Origin: Ctena decussata
Taxonomy: Eukaryota; Mollusca; Bivalvia; Lucinida; Lucinidae
Direction of reading: 5' to 3'
Length of the DNA stretch: 64,000 bases
NCBI GenBank assembly: GCA_963989385.1
Contig: OZ022512.1
Span: forward strand, 26,433,899 to 26,497,898
Shown: positions 1-10,920 of the stretch, one piece after another
Layout of the letters: each line of letters opens with the position of its first letter
Numbering within the stretch: the stretch's first letter is position 1
Translations under genes and position numbers: made by a program
The notes under the pieces: model-generated
Databases searched by the model: none
Told to the model about the DNA's origin: nothing
The model's input: the letters and a program-made list of their open reading frames with translations, nothing else

Positions 1-193
1 TCCCTGGTAGGTGAATCCATTCTCCAGGGGGAACTACTCTTAAACAGAAGAATTCTGCTCTGAGAGCAAAGTTCTTTCCTTTACAAGTAGCCCCCACTAC
101 ACTCTTTAGGGAAAGTTTGCTTTTAAGAGCAAATTCTTTCCTCTAAGAGCAGCCACTACTAGAGAACAAACAAGACCTGTCACAGGGACAGGA
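1..193. repeat. No gene; copy of a dispersed GAAAGAA/TTGCTCC-type repeat
   Basis: No coding signal. The stretch carries the phrase GAGCAAATTCTTTCCTC, which recurs in variants near 2680-2760, 3540-3610 and 6385-6410, so it is probably a degenerate interspersed repeat. Confidence 0.4.
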
Positions 194-339
194 TAGCTCG
201 CCTGACAGTGCCTTGCCCATCACATAAAAAACTTTAACGCAAAACTTTAACATTTTGCTAACGCCGCCGCCAATGCCGCCGCTGACGCTGACGCAGTGCT
301 AGTGCAACAGCTCTTCCTGAACTTTGTTCAGGCAAGCTA
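194..339. mobile_element. Short element with TAGCTCGCCTGA inverted ends
   Basis: It starts TAGCTCGCCTGA and ends TCAGGCAAGCTA, which are imperfect inverted ends. The right end is a hairpin (CCTGAACTTTGTTCAGG) followed by a CTAAAA motif. The interior is a CTTTAAC and GCCGCC-rich stretch. The same right end recurs at 1800-1830 and 53360-53395. The hairpin followed by CTAA resembles a Helitron 3' end, but the inverted start does not fit that class, so the class is open. Confidence 0.5.
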
Positions 340-406
340 AAAACAAATACATCCTGATCAGACTAATCACCATCAGATATACAATACGACCTGTCCCGAG
401 ACAGGA

Positions 407-1825
407 TAGCTTGCCTGAACCTGCGCTTGTGCATCTTCAAGTGCTAGTATTTGTTTCTCATGGGTGGGGATGGTGCTGTATAAAATTTCCACTTCTATCT
501 ATCATCATACCAAATATAATTCAAATCAATCCAAGGGTTTAAAAGCTATGAGATTTCAAAGACTTTGACATAAACTTTAACATAAAATATCTCTAAGTCC
601 GCGACCTTGACCTATCGGTCATGTCCAGGGGTGGGGATGCGGCTGAATAAAATTTCTAACAAATATCTATCATCAAAACAAATATTAATCAAATCAATTA
701 AAGGATTTAGAAACTATGAGATCTTAAAAAACTTTATTGTAAAACTTTAACATAAAATTGCCAAGTCCGTGACCTTGACCTGCAGGTCATGTCCAGGGGT
801 GGGGATGTGGTTGATAAAATATCCAACTAAAATCTATCATCAAGCCAAATATACATGTAATTCAAAATGATCAAATGGATTAGAAACTATGACATATCTT
901 AAGAAAACTTTAACATAAACTTTAACATAAAATTGCAAAGTCTGTGACCTTAACCTATAGGTCATGCGCAGGGGTGGGGATGTGGCTGAACAAAATTTCA
1001 GACCAATACCTATCATCATACCAAATATAATTCAAATCCACACAAGGGTTTAGAAACTCTGAGATCTTAAAAACTTTAACATAAACTTTTAACATGAAAT
1101 GTCTAAGTCCATGACCTTGACCTAAAGGTCGTGTCAGGGATCTCCCAGGTTCATTAAAGTATGTCACTTGCAACATGCCTTCCTCTTCAAATTACCTTTG
1201 CAACATGCCTTAATTGCCAATGAAAATTTATTAAAGTGTTATTATTTTCATTTCTTAGCCAGTAAAGTTGTTTTAAATGCATCAAGGGTCATCAAAAAAT
1301 TCTTTATAATGTAAATTTAGGCTAATTTTGGACAAAACATTGCTGCATTAAGGATTTAAAAAATTGATCAATAAGTCAAAATCTGATATTTGTGATAAAG
1401 CGACATGCCTTCTGAAATTTCTGGAGAGATCACTGAATGTGCAGGGGTGTGGATGCTGTAAAATAAAATTTCAGACCAATATCTATCATCATACCAAATA
1501 TAATTCAAACTGATCCAAGGGTATAGAAAACATGACATCTTAAAAACTTTAACGTAAAACTTTAACATGAAATTTCTAAGTCTGTGACCTTGACCTATAG
1601 GTCATGTCTGTGGGGTGGGGATGGTGCTTAATAAAATATAGGACCAATATCTATTATCATACCAAATATAATTCAAATTGATCGAAGGGTTTAGAGACTA
1701 TGAGACCTTAAAAACTCTAATGTAAAACTTTAACATTTTGCTAACCCCGCCGACATTGTGCAATAGCTCTTTCTGAGGAAGAGGGCAGTGCAATAGCCCT
1801 TCCTGAACTTCATTCAGGCGAACTA
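407..1825. mobile_element. TAGCTTGCCTGA-ended element filled with ~170-bp tandem units
   Basis: The left end is TAGCTTGCCTGA just after a CCTGTC hairpin; the right end is a CATTCAGGCGAACTA hairpin. It appears to be a longer relative of the element at 194-339, expanded internally by tandem units. No protein is encoded; the short frames here are chance frames in repeats. Confidence 0.5.
540..1745. repeat. Degenerate ~170-bp tandem repeat with GTGACCTTGACC phrase
   Basis: The phrase GACCTTGACCTATNGGTCATG recurs at about 603, 771, 945, 1113 and 1583. The first four are 168, 174 and 168 bp apart. Each unit also carries GGGGTGGGGATG, ATCTATCATCATACCAAA and CTTTAACATAAA phrases. The last spacing is longer because unrelated AT-rich sequence (about 1160-1420) interrupts the array. 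Confidence 0.75.
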
Positions 1826-2367
1826 AAAATGTGCAAGGTAATCAGAACCACATGATGGCCAACATTGGAATAATCTTGGGAGTGAAAAGAAGCACTTCTT
1901 TTAAATAAACAATGTACTTTGTTATTTAATGACTAGATATCCATTGATATTCCACAGCATTTATTTAAAACATGCCACAGTACTGGCTTGTCACTCAATA
2001 ACTTTTTATGATTTTAAATCTGTTAGTAAATTTAAGAGGGTGGGCTCAAAAGAACATTCTTCGTTTGGAGCCCCAGAAGTTTAAGGTTAAAGTACTGGTA
2101 TATGCCCAAAGCACACATGCCTCCTTGTATGGCTGAAACACACAATGTGAAAGAATGAAAATTCGCTATTAAAACCATAATTACCCTATAAGTAGGCATT
2201 GATAAACAAGTACTGCATTATCCTAAAATTTTTTATAAATTCACTATCAAGCAACAAGCAAAAAAAAATGTTGGAATATCAAACAGAGCAGTCAGATCAG
2301 GCACTACACTGTTTGCTCTTACAAAACTGTCCCAATAGCCAAGTAATTAAGTTAGAAGTGAGATCAC
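1826..2367. other. Interval without recognised features (HGH1 intron or downstream)
   Basis: AT-rich, with no open frame of interest. On the minus strand this follows the donor at the end of the second visible HGH1 exon, so it should be intron. I looked for the conserved C-terminal HGH1 segment here and did not find it. Confidence 0.4.
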
Positions 2368-2558
2368 CTGTAACAGTGCCTCCACAAGCATCTTCCTGAT
2401 GCTGGGATCTGGTTCTCTCGTCTTCTCTGGTGGAAGATATTGTAAATCATCAGGTAATCTTTCTACATCATCATCATCAAATTCTTCTGGACCTGCCAGT
2501 GGCAACAGTAACCTTGACAACAGGTCAACATCATCACCTAGCAACCACTCATGATATT
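2368..2558 (-). CDS. HGH1: HGH1 homolog, second visible coding exon
   Basis: This 191-bp exon continues the gene begun at 6229. It opens after an acceptor reading TTTTGCAG and closes before a donor reading CAG|GTGATC. One base carried from the previous exon plus 191 bases gives exactly 64 codons. The peptide contains EYHEWLLG, LLLPLAGPEEFDDDD, LPDDLQYLPPEKTREPD and IRKMLVEAL, near-diagnostic blocks of the HGH1 (formerly FAM203/BRP16) family. Known of the family: armadillo-like repeat protein that acts in the cytosol as an adaptor for folding translation elongation factor eEF2 with the TRiC/CCT chaperonin. About 100 C-terminal residues expected from human HGH1 are missing and should lie left of the window. 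No stop or frameshift is seen, so the gene looks functional. Confidence 0.9.
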
Positions 2559-2599
2559 CTGCAAAAGTTTATGTACTAACAACTGAAGCAGCACTAAGG

Positions 2600-2870
2600 T
2601 AAATGGATACACTTTCAGGGGAAGCAACCTTAACATTTTCTCATGCCTCAAACTGCGATGGGTAATGCTCTTCAATTAAAGAATTGCTTTCTAGGAGCAA
2701 ATTCTCTTACAGCAAGTTCCTCTTACAGGAAAGAACTTGCTCCCATTTGAGGAAATTTTATCCTTAAAGTGTGGGAAAGCATTACAGGATTCATATAAGT
2801 TGCTTCCTTTGCAAAAATGGTGGAAATGTATTGAGGTGTACACATGCACCTTAAGAGAAAAGTACATTAT
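2600..2870. repeat. Interspersed repeat in HGH1 intron
   Basis: Shares a series of phrases with 6305-6740: GATACACTTTCAGGGG, AGGAGCAA, GGAAAGAA, AATGGTGG and a GTGTACNCATGCACCT-type stretch. The 6.3 kb copy is split by a MITE; this one is not. Confidence 0.55.
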
Positions 2871-3169
2871 TGCAGATAAAGTTGAACTTGAGACTTTTTT
2901 TCTTCTTTCTTTGTAATGACAAAAGCTGATTCTTCATGTCAGAATTTATCAACAAACTACAGAAGTCTAAATAAATTAACAAAGCTCTTAAAAATGACAA
3001 CTCTCCTCTTCGAATTGGAGATGGAATGGATAGACTTGGTGCCAGGAGCGTACGACCATGAATTTTTTCAGGTGAGCCTCTTGGGTAACATCTTTATGAG
3101 AATTAGACAAAACAAGTCCTAAAAATGAGAAAGTTTGGTTTAACAAAGCAGTAACCCTACAAAACATTA

Positions 3170-3262
3170 ATGTTTTCAAAAGATGCAGATGACATGCTAA
3201 ACAGTGTAGATCCTGATCACACTGCTCCTTTAGGAGCAGTCTGATCTGGATCAGCACCATTT
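3170..3262. repeat. Fragment of the AACAGTGTAGATC palindromic MITE family
   Basis: Contains AACAGTGTAGATCCTGATCA and a small hairpin (GCTCCTTTAGGAGC) followed by CTGATCTGGATCAG. The same core occurs in the complete MITE at 6412-6616 and in copies near 52.4 and 55.4 kb. Confidence 0.45.
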
Positions 3263-3768
3263 GCTGAGACCTATCTATTCCAATACTTGCAAGTTTTACT
3301 GTAGCATTCTCAGGCCGAGGGCTAGAAAATTCTTAATTTTCAGTCATCCTACATGACCAAAGATTGATTACAGTATTAATCCTATTAAACACTTTGGGGG
3401 CGTTGTATTTTGTGAAAGGGGATAGCATTATTTAGAGCCTAAATTGTAGTAAATCAGCCACTGCCAAAACACTGATAAGCAATATAAAGGTGATGGGTAT
3501 ACTTCCAGATGAGCAACTCTACTATTTTGCCTCCCTTCTCAGAAGGCGTCAACTCTTCAAGGAAAGAATTTGCTCCTTTAGGAGTAAATTCTTTCTTTTA
3601 AGAGTAGACACCATTTCAAAGAGCTACCTTATCCAGAGAAGCATACAGAAATTCATGCAAGTTTATATAACATTAAACGGGGTGTTTAATAGATTAGGGT
3701 TATTTGATAGGACTAATACAGTATTTCCATAATTTACAATAAAACTAGACAATCACTAAAGGTGATGA

Positions 3769-5225
3769 ATGCCCCCGCCATATGCCTCACTAGATGAGTA
3801 ATGTATTAAGAGGTATTTGTGTGAAATTATATCAAAATCTGTCAATAATAAAGGTGCTCGAGGGATGACATTTTTTTTTCTAAAAAAAAGCATTTGTGAC
3901 CTTGACCTTGACTCTAAAGCCCTGAAAGGTGAACTTGTCTAAGATACTGTCATACTTAATATTTGTGTGAAGTTGTATCAAAATCAGTTAACAAATAAAG
4001 GTACTAGAACCTTGACAAAGTTTTACATGTACCTTTGATAGCATCTGTGACCTTGACCTTGGACCGACAATTCTGAAACGTAAATTTGTCCCAGATATTG
4101 CCATGCTAAATATTTGTGTAAAGTTATGTCAAAATCATTCCAGAGGGATGACAATGTATTTTCTAAAAATAGCAATTGTGACTTGACCTTGACCCTGAAA
4201 TTCTGGATCGCGAAATTTTCCAAGATATTGTCACACTAAACATTTGGGTGATGTTACATCAAAATCTGTCGATGACTAACGGGGCTAGAGGGGTGATAAA
4301 TATTTTTCGAAAAATAGCGACTGTGACCTTGACCTTGAACCTGCAGTGCTGAAATGGTAATTTATTCAAGATATTGTCATACTTAACATTTGTGTGAAGT
4401 TATATCAAAATCGATCCATAAATAAAAGCGCTATAGCGATGCCCAAGTTTTTCGGAAAATAGCAACTGTGACCTTGACTTTGATTCTTCCAACCTGAAAC
4501 GCAATCTTGTTCGAGGTATTGTCATACTCAATATAGCTGTGCCCTTATATCAAAATCAGTTCATAAATGAGGCCGCTAGAGCCACAACAAGAGGTGAGCT
4601 TGTATATAAGCCACTGAAATATGGTCTAAATATGTATGTCATTCAAGGGGATATAATTCTGCAATAAAGACCTGAATCAAAGTTCTGTTTCCTTTATGCA
4701 CATGTTCAATGCATGTCTGAACTGTGCTGCAAGTTTCAACTCCCTGCATCTAATACTGTAGGAGGAGTTACGGAGACAAGAACAGTACTACAAGTGTGAA
4801 ATATGGTCAAAATATGTATGTTATTCAAGGGGACATAATTCTGCAATTAAAACCTGAATCAAAGTTCTGTTTCCTTTATGCAGATGTTCAATGCATGTCT
4901 GAACTGTACTGCACGTTTCAACTCCCTGCATCAAATACTGTAGAAGGAGTTGCGGAGACAAGAACAGTACTACAAGTGTGAAATATGGTCAAAATATGTA
5001 TGTTATTCAAGGGGACATAATTCTGCAATTAAGACCTGAATCAAAGTTCTGTTTCCTTTATGCACATGTTCAATGCATGTCTGAACTGTGCTGCAAGTTT
5101 CAACTCTCTGCATCAAATATTGTAGGAGGAGTTGCGGAGACAAGAACAGTACTACAAAGTGTGACGGACGTACGGACGGACAAGGGCAAAACTATATGCC
5201 CCTCCCCACTTCCTGGCGGGGGCAT
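3769..5225. mobile_element. Non-autonomous element with ATGCCCCCGCCA inverted ends
   Basis: Left end ATGCCCCCGCCA at 3769; right end TGGCGGGGGCAT ends at 5225. The interior is almost entirely tandem repeats: GTGACCTTGACCTTG-containing units of roughly 140-150 bp (3830-4590), then three 182-bp units, then a CGGACGTACGGACGGACAAG run next to the right end. This plan (CCCCCG ends, CGTCCGTCCGT run at one end, tandem body) is shared with the elements at 39298-40115, 11890-13469 and 44020-45709. It lies inside the HGH1 intron. No transposase is encoded. Confidence 0.7.
4615..5160. repeat. Three tandem 182-bp units
   Basis: TGAAATATGGTC begins units at 4615, 4797 and 4979, exactly 182 bp apart. Copies are nearly identical; the first has a T in place of a C (GGTCTAAA) and a few other differences. 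The open frames over units two and three arise from the repeat and are not taken as genes. Confidence 0.85.
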
Positions 5226-5234
5226 AAAAAGGGG

Positions 5235-5460
5235 GAAAGGTTTCCCAGAACCTAATAGCTGTAGGGGCAGTGGGGGTTAGAGACCCACTGTATCTTGGGC
5301 ACAGCTGATGAAAGGCGAAGCCCATCTCTCCTTTCGCTGCCTCATCCTTCCCTGATTCGAACAGGTACACATTTACTGCAGGGTTGACAGAGTTTTCCAG
5401 TCGGCGGATGGCGGTGGTGAGCCGCGAACTCACAACCTTCCGGCGACTTTCTGCAATTTA
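5235..5460. repeat. Interspersed repeat, possibly tRNA-derived on the minus strand
   Basis: Read on the minus strand, GGTTGTGAGTTCGCGGCTC resembles a pol III B box and is followed by CACCACCGCCATCCGCC. It abuts the right end of the preceding element and lies in the HGH1 intron. No second copy was identified in the window, so this is tentative. Confidence 0.3.
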
Positions 5461-5568
5461 CAATAGAAACAGTAACCACTTGCCATGACAAGGGGAGAAG
5501 AGGAATTTTCCAGTCAATTGTTAATCTATAAGACAAGTCATGAAATACTGTAATAAAATATTCCAAAC

Positions 5569-6229
5569 CTGTGTCAAAACAGCAGTTTTTCAATGTCCCA
5601 ATTACCCCATGTCTTCTAATTGCTGACTGTTTAAATTCTGTGAACGGCAGTAGCCTCTGAATAACACACTGGTCTTTATCCATAATTTTCTCCCTGATAG
5701 CTTTCATCTGTGACAAATTTGACAGCAACGCTGCCAGGTAATGTAAATTTGCATTATCATTGTATGCTAAATTACATAAAACTAGAACTAGTTTATCAAT
5801 GGCGATGTCATTTGAACTAAGCACTTTCTCCGCAACGTATTTTGCACCATCTTCACCTCGAGTCAAGTTGGATAGCAACTTAAACGATAAATCTGCATAT
5901 TTATAGTCTTTGTCTAATGTACTTTTCAACCATTCAATGCATTTATCACTATATTTTTCTAGTTTTAAGATTTTGACTGACACCCCCTCATCAGTTGCAA
6001 GGTTTATTAAGCACTTAAAAGCTTGTTCTTGGATGTCTGACCTCTTGTCTTCTGTCAGCGAAACAACCCCTTGAAGTAAATCATCACTTTCTCCAATCAG
6101 CTTTATTCCTTCCGGGGTTCCTGTAAACCCCAGCATATGCTCAAGAGCAATCGATTTAGCTGCTTCTTGAGCTCCTGGACTCAGGAAGGGAGCTAACTCT
6201 GTTTTGACGAATTCTAGATCAGCACTCAT
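5569..6229 (-). CDS. HGH1: HGH1 homolog, first coding exon (armadillo-like repeats)
   Basis: The start is the ATG at 6229 (peptide MSADLEFVKTELAPFLSPG); the frame is open further upstream but a splice acceptor lies 13 bases before this ATG, so the upstream frame is intronic. The exon gives 220 codons plus one base and ends at CAG|GTTTGG. Family blocks include HYLAALLSNLSQ, CVIQRLLPFTEF and RRHGVIGTLKNCCFDT, followed in the next exon by EYHEWLLG. The N-terminal helical repeats are poorly conserved, as is usual in this family. Known role of HGH1: cytosolic eEF2-folding adaptor working with TRiC. The 3.0 kb intron between the two exons contains a 1.46 kb tandem-repeat element. No disruption is visible. 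The gene is partial only because the window ends. Confidence 0.93.
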
Positions 6230-6250
6230 ATTTCCACCTTTTCTGAAAAG
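6230..6250 (-). other. Splice acceptor and short 5' UTR before the HGH1 start
   Basis: On the minus strand the sequence reads GTGTACTTTTCAG then AAAAGGTGGAAAT and the ATG. The good acceptor 13 bases upstream of the start implies a non-coding first exon further right (above 6250). I could not locate that exon or a promoter. Confidence 0.6.
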
Positions 6251-6304
6251 TACACAAAATGATGATAGATTATAAAAAAAAGGTTTCTTATGGGCATATG
6301 GCTT

Positions 6305-6740
6305 TAAGGTGAATGGTACACTTTCAGGGGCAGCAATTCTGTCATTTATGTATTTGTCTCCCTTCTGGAAAGGGGCAAACAATTTGCTCCTGTAGGAGCA
6401 AGTTTCTTTAACTCTTTAAGCACCAGAGACGAAAATAGCTAAATTTGCAAACAGCGCAGATCCTGATGAGGCGGCTCATAATGAGCCGCCTCATCTAGAT
6501 CTACACTGTTTGCCCTCTAGTCTTTGCATTCTCAATATGAAATGTCTTGGACAAGGCATTTTTTTTTAATTTTTGGAGACGTAAATTTTGTCGTCTGCTT
6601 TTTGGTGCTTAAAGAGTTAAGAGAAGGGCTACATCATCCTGGAAAGAAAAAGTTGTTTCCCTTTGTAAAATGGTGGGAAAATACATAGTGTACGCATGGC
6701 ATGCACCTCAAAAAAGTTTGTTTTGGGTGCATGGCAGACT
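6305..6740. repeat. Interspersed repeat split by a MITE
   Basis: Left part 6305-6411 and right part 6617-6740 match the uninterrupted copy at 2600-2870 in order, including ACACTTTCAGGGGNAGCAA, AATGGTGG and GCATGCACCT. It lies immediately upstream of HGH1 and may contain its hidden first exon or promoter. Confidence 0.55.
6412..6616. mobile_element. 205-bp palindromic MITE flanked by TTAA
   Basis: Ends CTCTTTAAGCACC and GGTGCTTAAAGAG are inverted and flanked by TTAA on both sides (6408-6411, 6617-6620). A central hairpin GAGGCGGCTCATAATGAGCCGCCTC sits between TTTGCAAACAGCGCAGATC and GATCTACACTGTTTGCCC. Further copies lie near 52.32-52.52 and 55.39-55.58 kb. Confidence 0.75.
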
Positions 6741-6899
6741 GCCAATCTATTGCATTTTACTGTTGTAGATGTTGTGTGAAAACCTCACTGTGTTGATATG
6801 CATCATCCACAGAATACAGACATCAATTTTACATCATTTACAACAACTAGACAAGTATAATAAAGCTTTGTAAAATTGGGCCCAGCTACATATATATGG

Positions 6900-7140
6900 G
6901 CTCAATGGTAACTTAGCCAAGGGGTCAAACCTCTCTTGCTTTCTTTCTACATATACTGCTACACCTTCTTTTCAGATTATCATTAGCAGGTGTACTTTTG
7001 TACACTCCGGTGTTGCAGGATGAAAGCCTACATATAGCCATGTAGCTGTAGTAGGGATCTTTAAACTGCACAGGGGATGACTCTCCCTGCACAGAGGGCC
7101 TCCAGTTAAGGTCCCAACCCAAAGGACGGCACACTTGTTA
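6900..7140 (-). repeat. Interspersed repeat, SINE-like
   Basis: Contains GTGTACTTTTGTACACTCCGG, CTCCCTGCACAGAGGG and GGTCCCAACCCAAAGGACGG, a low-copy-looking block unlike its AT-rich surroundings. No open frame is supported. Class not established. Confidence 0.3.
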
Positions 7141-7200
7141 GCATCATCCCTGCAAATGATGCTAGAAAATCGCCTTCAGACATAGGAAGACTTCACTCTG

Positions 7201-7357
7201 CAGGGGCGGATCCAGAAATTTTGGAAAGGGGGTTCAAATAGTAGAGGGGGGTTCGATTTGTGCAGTTTGACGAATTTTTGCTGAAATTCCCCATGGAAAT
7301 AAAATAATTATGGCTGAAAAGTTTGAAACCCCCGAACCCCCTCTGGATCCGCCACTG
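7201..7357. mobile_element. MITE with CAGGGGCGGATCCAG ends
   Basis: Ends are CAGGGGCGGATCCAG and CTGGATCCGCCACTG, inverted over about 15 bp. The interior holds two G/C runs facing each other (AAAGGGGGTTCAAA and AACCCCCGAACCCCCT), giving a fold-back. The CAG...CTG ends and overall form suggest a hAT-like MITE; a clean 8-bp duplication is not evident. Confidence 0.65.
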
Positions 7358-7374
7358 TCCTGGGCAGGGGGTTC

Positions 7375-7985
7375 ATAGAATAACCGAAAAGCACAGAAAT
7401 ACCGGAAAGCACCTGAATAACCGAAAAGCAATTTCAAAAATCAGTTTTTCATGAGAATGATTACATTTTTCTTGGTTGAAAATCATTTTGTAGTATTATT
7501 TGTGAAACTTTTGTTTGCTTGGGTATCATACCATAATAGCATTGTAAGAGAAAAGGATGCTTATGATGCTCAACATGTTTTCAATGCTTTTCGATTATAT
7601 CAAGGCATATGAACTGCCATTTGCTTTATGTAAGAACAAAACGAACCAAATTAGTAACTGTAACAGCATGATTGTAAATAGTCTGATATAGTTAATTATA
7701 AACTGAACAGATTATCAATCTGACACCCAAAGTTTAATGGTAAACAAGACTTGTGCAAGTGCTTTTCGGTTGTATATTTGTTATATATTTGTGCATTTGT
7801 TTGATGGAAAATCATTGTCAGTTTTTAAACCAAGCCTACTGTAGTCTAGAAAATTACTCTTTCAATGCTTCTCCCACCCATGAAATTAATATTACAATGT
7901 TAATTCATATAAAAACTGATTTTTTAAATTGCTTTTCGGTTATTCCAGTGCTTTCCGGTATTTCTGTGCTTTTCGGTTATTCTAT
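7375..7985. mobile_element. 611-bp element with ~70-bp inverted ends built from AACCGAAAAGCAC motifs
   Basis: Left end ATAGAATAACCGAAAAGCAC is repeated inverted at 7966-7985. The 70-bp arms each contain the motif AACCGAAAAGC twice and GAAATACCGGAAAGCAC once. The 101-codon frame at 7753 lies across the right arm and is not taken as a gene. It abuts element E1 at 7989. Confidence 0.75.
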
Positions 7986-8678
7986 GTATAGTCCGGTCTC
8001 ATGGTACCAAGGGTTCCATGGTACCAAGGTAAATTGGATCTGGCTTAATTTATTATGAAACTTAAACTATTTGCTGGGCCTGTATATTACTATTTTGATA
8101 AAGTAGGGGGTTACTACTTTGTACTACAAAATAATTTATAAGATAATTAGGATAAATATCTGAATAATTATAGAATAAAGAAAAAAATTGGAAAATGTGG
8201 TTTCTCAACTTTTCCAGCCACCACCAGTACTATACACTTGTTGATATTTAATGTCAGCAATAATTCTTAGTTCAACTTTTGCTATTGAATGGTTCAACAT
8301 ACCCTCCCCTTAAAAATGCAAATAGTAATTACAACTTGAATGTATGCTTATTTATTTTTTGAGTGATTGATATATGGGCTGCCATTAAGCCTTTAAACTG
8401 AAAATAGCACAAATTTACACAAATCATTTCGATAGGAAATCAGCAAACTGGCTGCAACCGTTCAAACACTCCTTTCTCATCCATATACCTTTAAAGTTAC
8501 TCTTACAAATAATTCTTGCTTGGTGAAACTACATTATAAGATATTCACACAGTCCGAGTAAATGTTACACACCTAATGTCATAATGGAGGAAATTTTAAA
8601 TATGCCATTTCCAGATTTCAAATGGTCAAAACACAAAAAGTTTTTATGAGTTCCAATTAGGCTGATGATAACCATTAA

Positions 8679-10920
8679 CACGGGTGGGAAACTCCATAAT
8701 CAGAGCCAATGGCTATGATAAGGAAAGGTTGTGGCGGTTTTCCGGAGCACGTGCGGCTATGATTATACCGGCCAAAATTCGGACTAAGAATAGGTGAGTT
8801 TCTCATTCGCGGTATAATTTCGTTTTTACGGCATGGAATCTCAAAAAAAGGAGAATGTAGTTCAATGCTCATGTCTTTTAACTTCTTTTCTACGCTAAGG
8901 TAAGTTGTCATATGCGTACGATTTTGTCTGAATTATTTGTGTCGTGGGGTGGCAGTAGGCTAATTTACAGATAGGCAGCTAATACTTGAGTTGAAATTCC
9001 TGTTGAAATGATATAAACGTGAGAGTTTTGGTGGTCGAAGAGCGTGCTTTGATTGTCTGATCCTTCTCCATTCGCAAAAGTAAGAACTAAAAGCAAATAA
9101 AAGAAATTGAGAATAAATAAACCGAGGCTCTGCTTATGTCGAGCGGCTCTGATTATATCGGCCGGCTCTGACGTAGGAAGGCTTCTTTTGTAAGAGATGG
9201 TTACTACTGAAGTAAATGTCTTGTAGTAGTGCTATTTACTGTATGAGCGTTGTAAAATAAAACTTAGTCTACATCACGTTCTGGGACGTGGGTTTGATGT
9301 TTATTTTGGTTTTAAGGGCCGACAAAATTAGTTGCAGTGTTTGACAGATGATTGATTTCCCAGTATTATTAAGGCGAGGAAAGGGAGGTTGAATCTTGTT
9401 GTCCATATCAAACATCTTGGTTTTGGATCTGATTCAGTCAGTTCCTGAAGTATAGTTACTCTATAATTTTGTACTGCCTTACATTTCAGCGTATTTTAGG
9501 AATACTTTAATGTCGCACCTGTTTTAGCAAGGTGCGAATATAGGCGCTCGGTTTTCGTCCGTCCGCCTTGGGGTGACAAAAATTGAGTTAAAGATTCGGG
9601 CACCTACCCTCGCCATTGATATTCCTGTTGAATATAAACGTAACAATACCAAATTTAGTGCGACAGACATGCCTTTCTGTATTTAACATCTTCAGTGTCG
9701 TTAAACCCCAAAAGTTAAAAAAAAACAGTGATGGGCAGGTCTCGGCAGGCAGAAGCAGTCTTCTCCGAGCCGCACTTACTGGCATACTTACTGACGCATG
9801 AAATAGTATAATCATGAGAGTCTTTGGTGGTCGAAAAAGCGTGACTGTCTGAGCCTTTCCCATTCTTGAAAATTCGCGACACTGTAACTGTTAAATACAG
9901 AAATGCGCGTCTGTCGCACTAAATTTGGTATTGCTATGTTTCTATTCAACAGGAATATCAATGGCGAGGGTAGGTGCCCGAATCTTTAAATCAAAGGCAC
10001 AATACATTCAGACAAAATCGAATACATATGACAACGGACGAAATGGCGGACGGACGAAATGATGGACGGACGAAAAACCGGACGCCTATATCGCACCTTG
10101 CTAAAACAGGTGTGACATTAAAGCATACCTAAAATACCTTGAATATAATGCAGTAAAAGATGTATGCTATGAACAACAAGATTCATTAACTTGAAATCTA
10201 ATGCATTTATTAAAACCTCCCTTTCCTCGCCTGAATGATATTGGGAAATCATCTGTCAACACTGCAACTAATTTTGTCGGCCCTTAAAACCAAAATAAAC
10301 ATCAAACTCATGTCCCAGAACGTGATGTAGACTAAGTTTTGTTTTACAATGCTCATACAGTAAATAGCACTACTACAAGACATTTACTTCAGTAGTAACC
10401 ATCTCTTACAAAAGAGGCCGTCCTATTCATAGCCGGCCGATATAATCAGAGCGGCTCGACATAAGCAGAGCCTCGGTTTATTTATTCTCAATTTCTTTTA
10501 TTTGCTTTTAGTTCTTACTTTTTGCGAATGGAGACGGATCAGACAATCAAAGCACGCTCTTCGACCACCAAAACTCTCACGTTTATATCATTTCAACAGG
10601 AATTTCAACTCAAGTATTAGCTGCCTATCTGTAAATTAGCTTACTGCCACCCCACGACACAAATAATTCAGACAAAATCGTACGCATACGACAACTTACC
10701 TTAGCGTAGAAAAGAAGTTAAAAGACATGAACATTGAACTACATTCTCCTTTTTTTGAGATTCCATGCCGTAAAAACGAAATTATACCGCGAATGAGAAA
10801 CTCACCTATTCTTAGACCGAATTTCGGCCGGTATAATCACAGCCGCACGTGCTCCGGAAAACCGCCACAACCTTTCCTTATCATGGCCATTGGCTCTGAT
10901 TATGGAGTTTCCCACCCGTG
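8679..10920. mobile_element. 2.24 kb near-perfect palindromic (foldback) element, TTAA-flanked
   Basis: The left arm begins CACGGGTGGGAAACTCCATA and the right arm ends with its reverse complement. Inverted similarity runs from both ends to near 9790: for example GGGCCGACAAAATTAGTTGCAG at 9317 faces its complement near 10290, and CGGGCACCTACCCTCGCC at 9598 faces its complement near 9963. The right arm has about 75 extra bases around 9990-10065. TTAA flanks both ends. All open frames here lie in the arms and occur twice, once per strand; none looks like a transposase. Confidence 0.85.

Noticed and set aside
194..342. Helitron 3' end (hairpin then CTAA)
   Set aside because: The hairpin and CTAA fit, but the element also has an inverted start, no T follows the end consistently, and no Helitron 5' TC start is clear. 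Kept as unclassified.
5342..5568. Extension of the HGH1 frame past 5569
   Set aside because: The frame stays open to 5342, but the HGH1 sequence stops at CAG|GTTTGG and resumes in phase at 2558; the extension has no HGH1 similarity.
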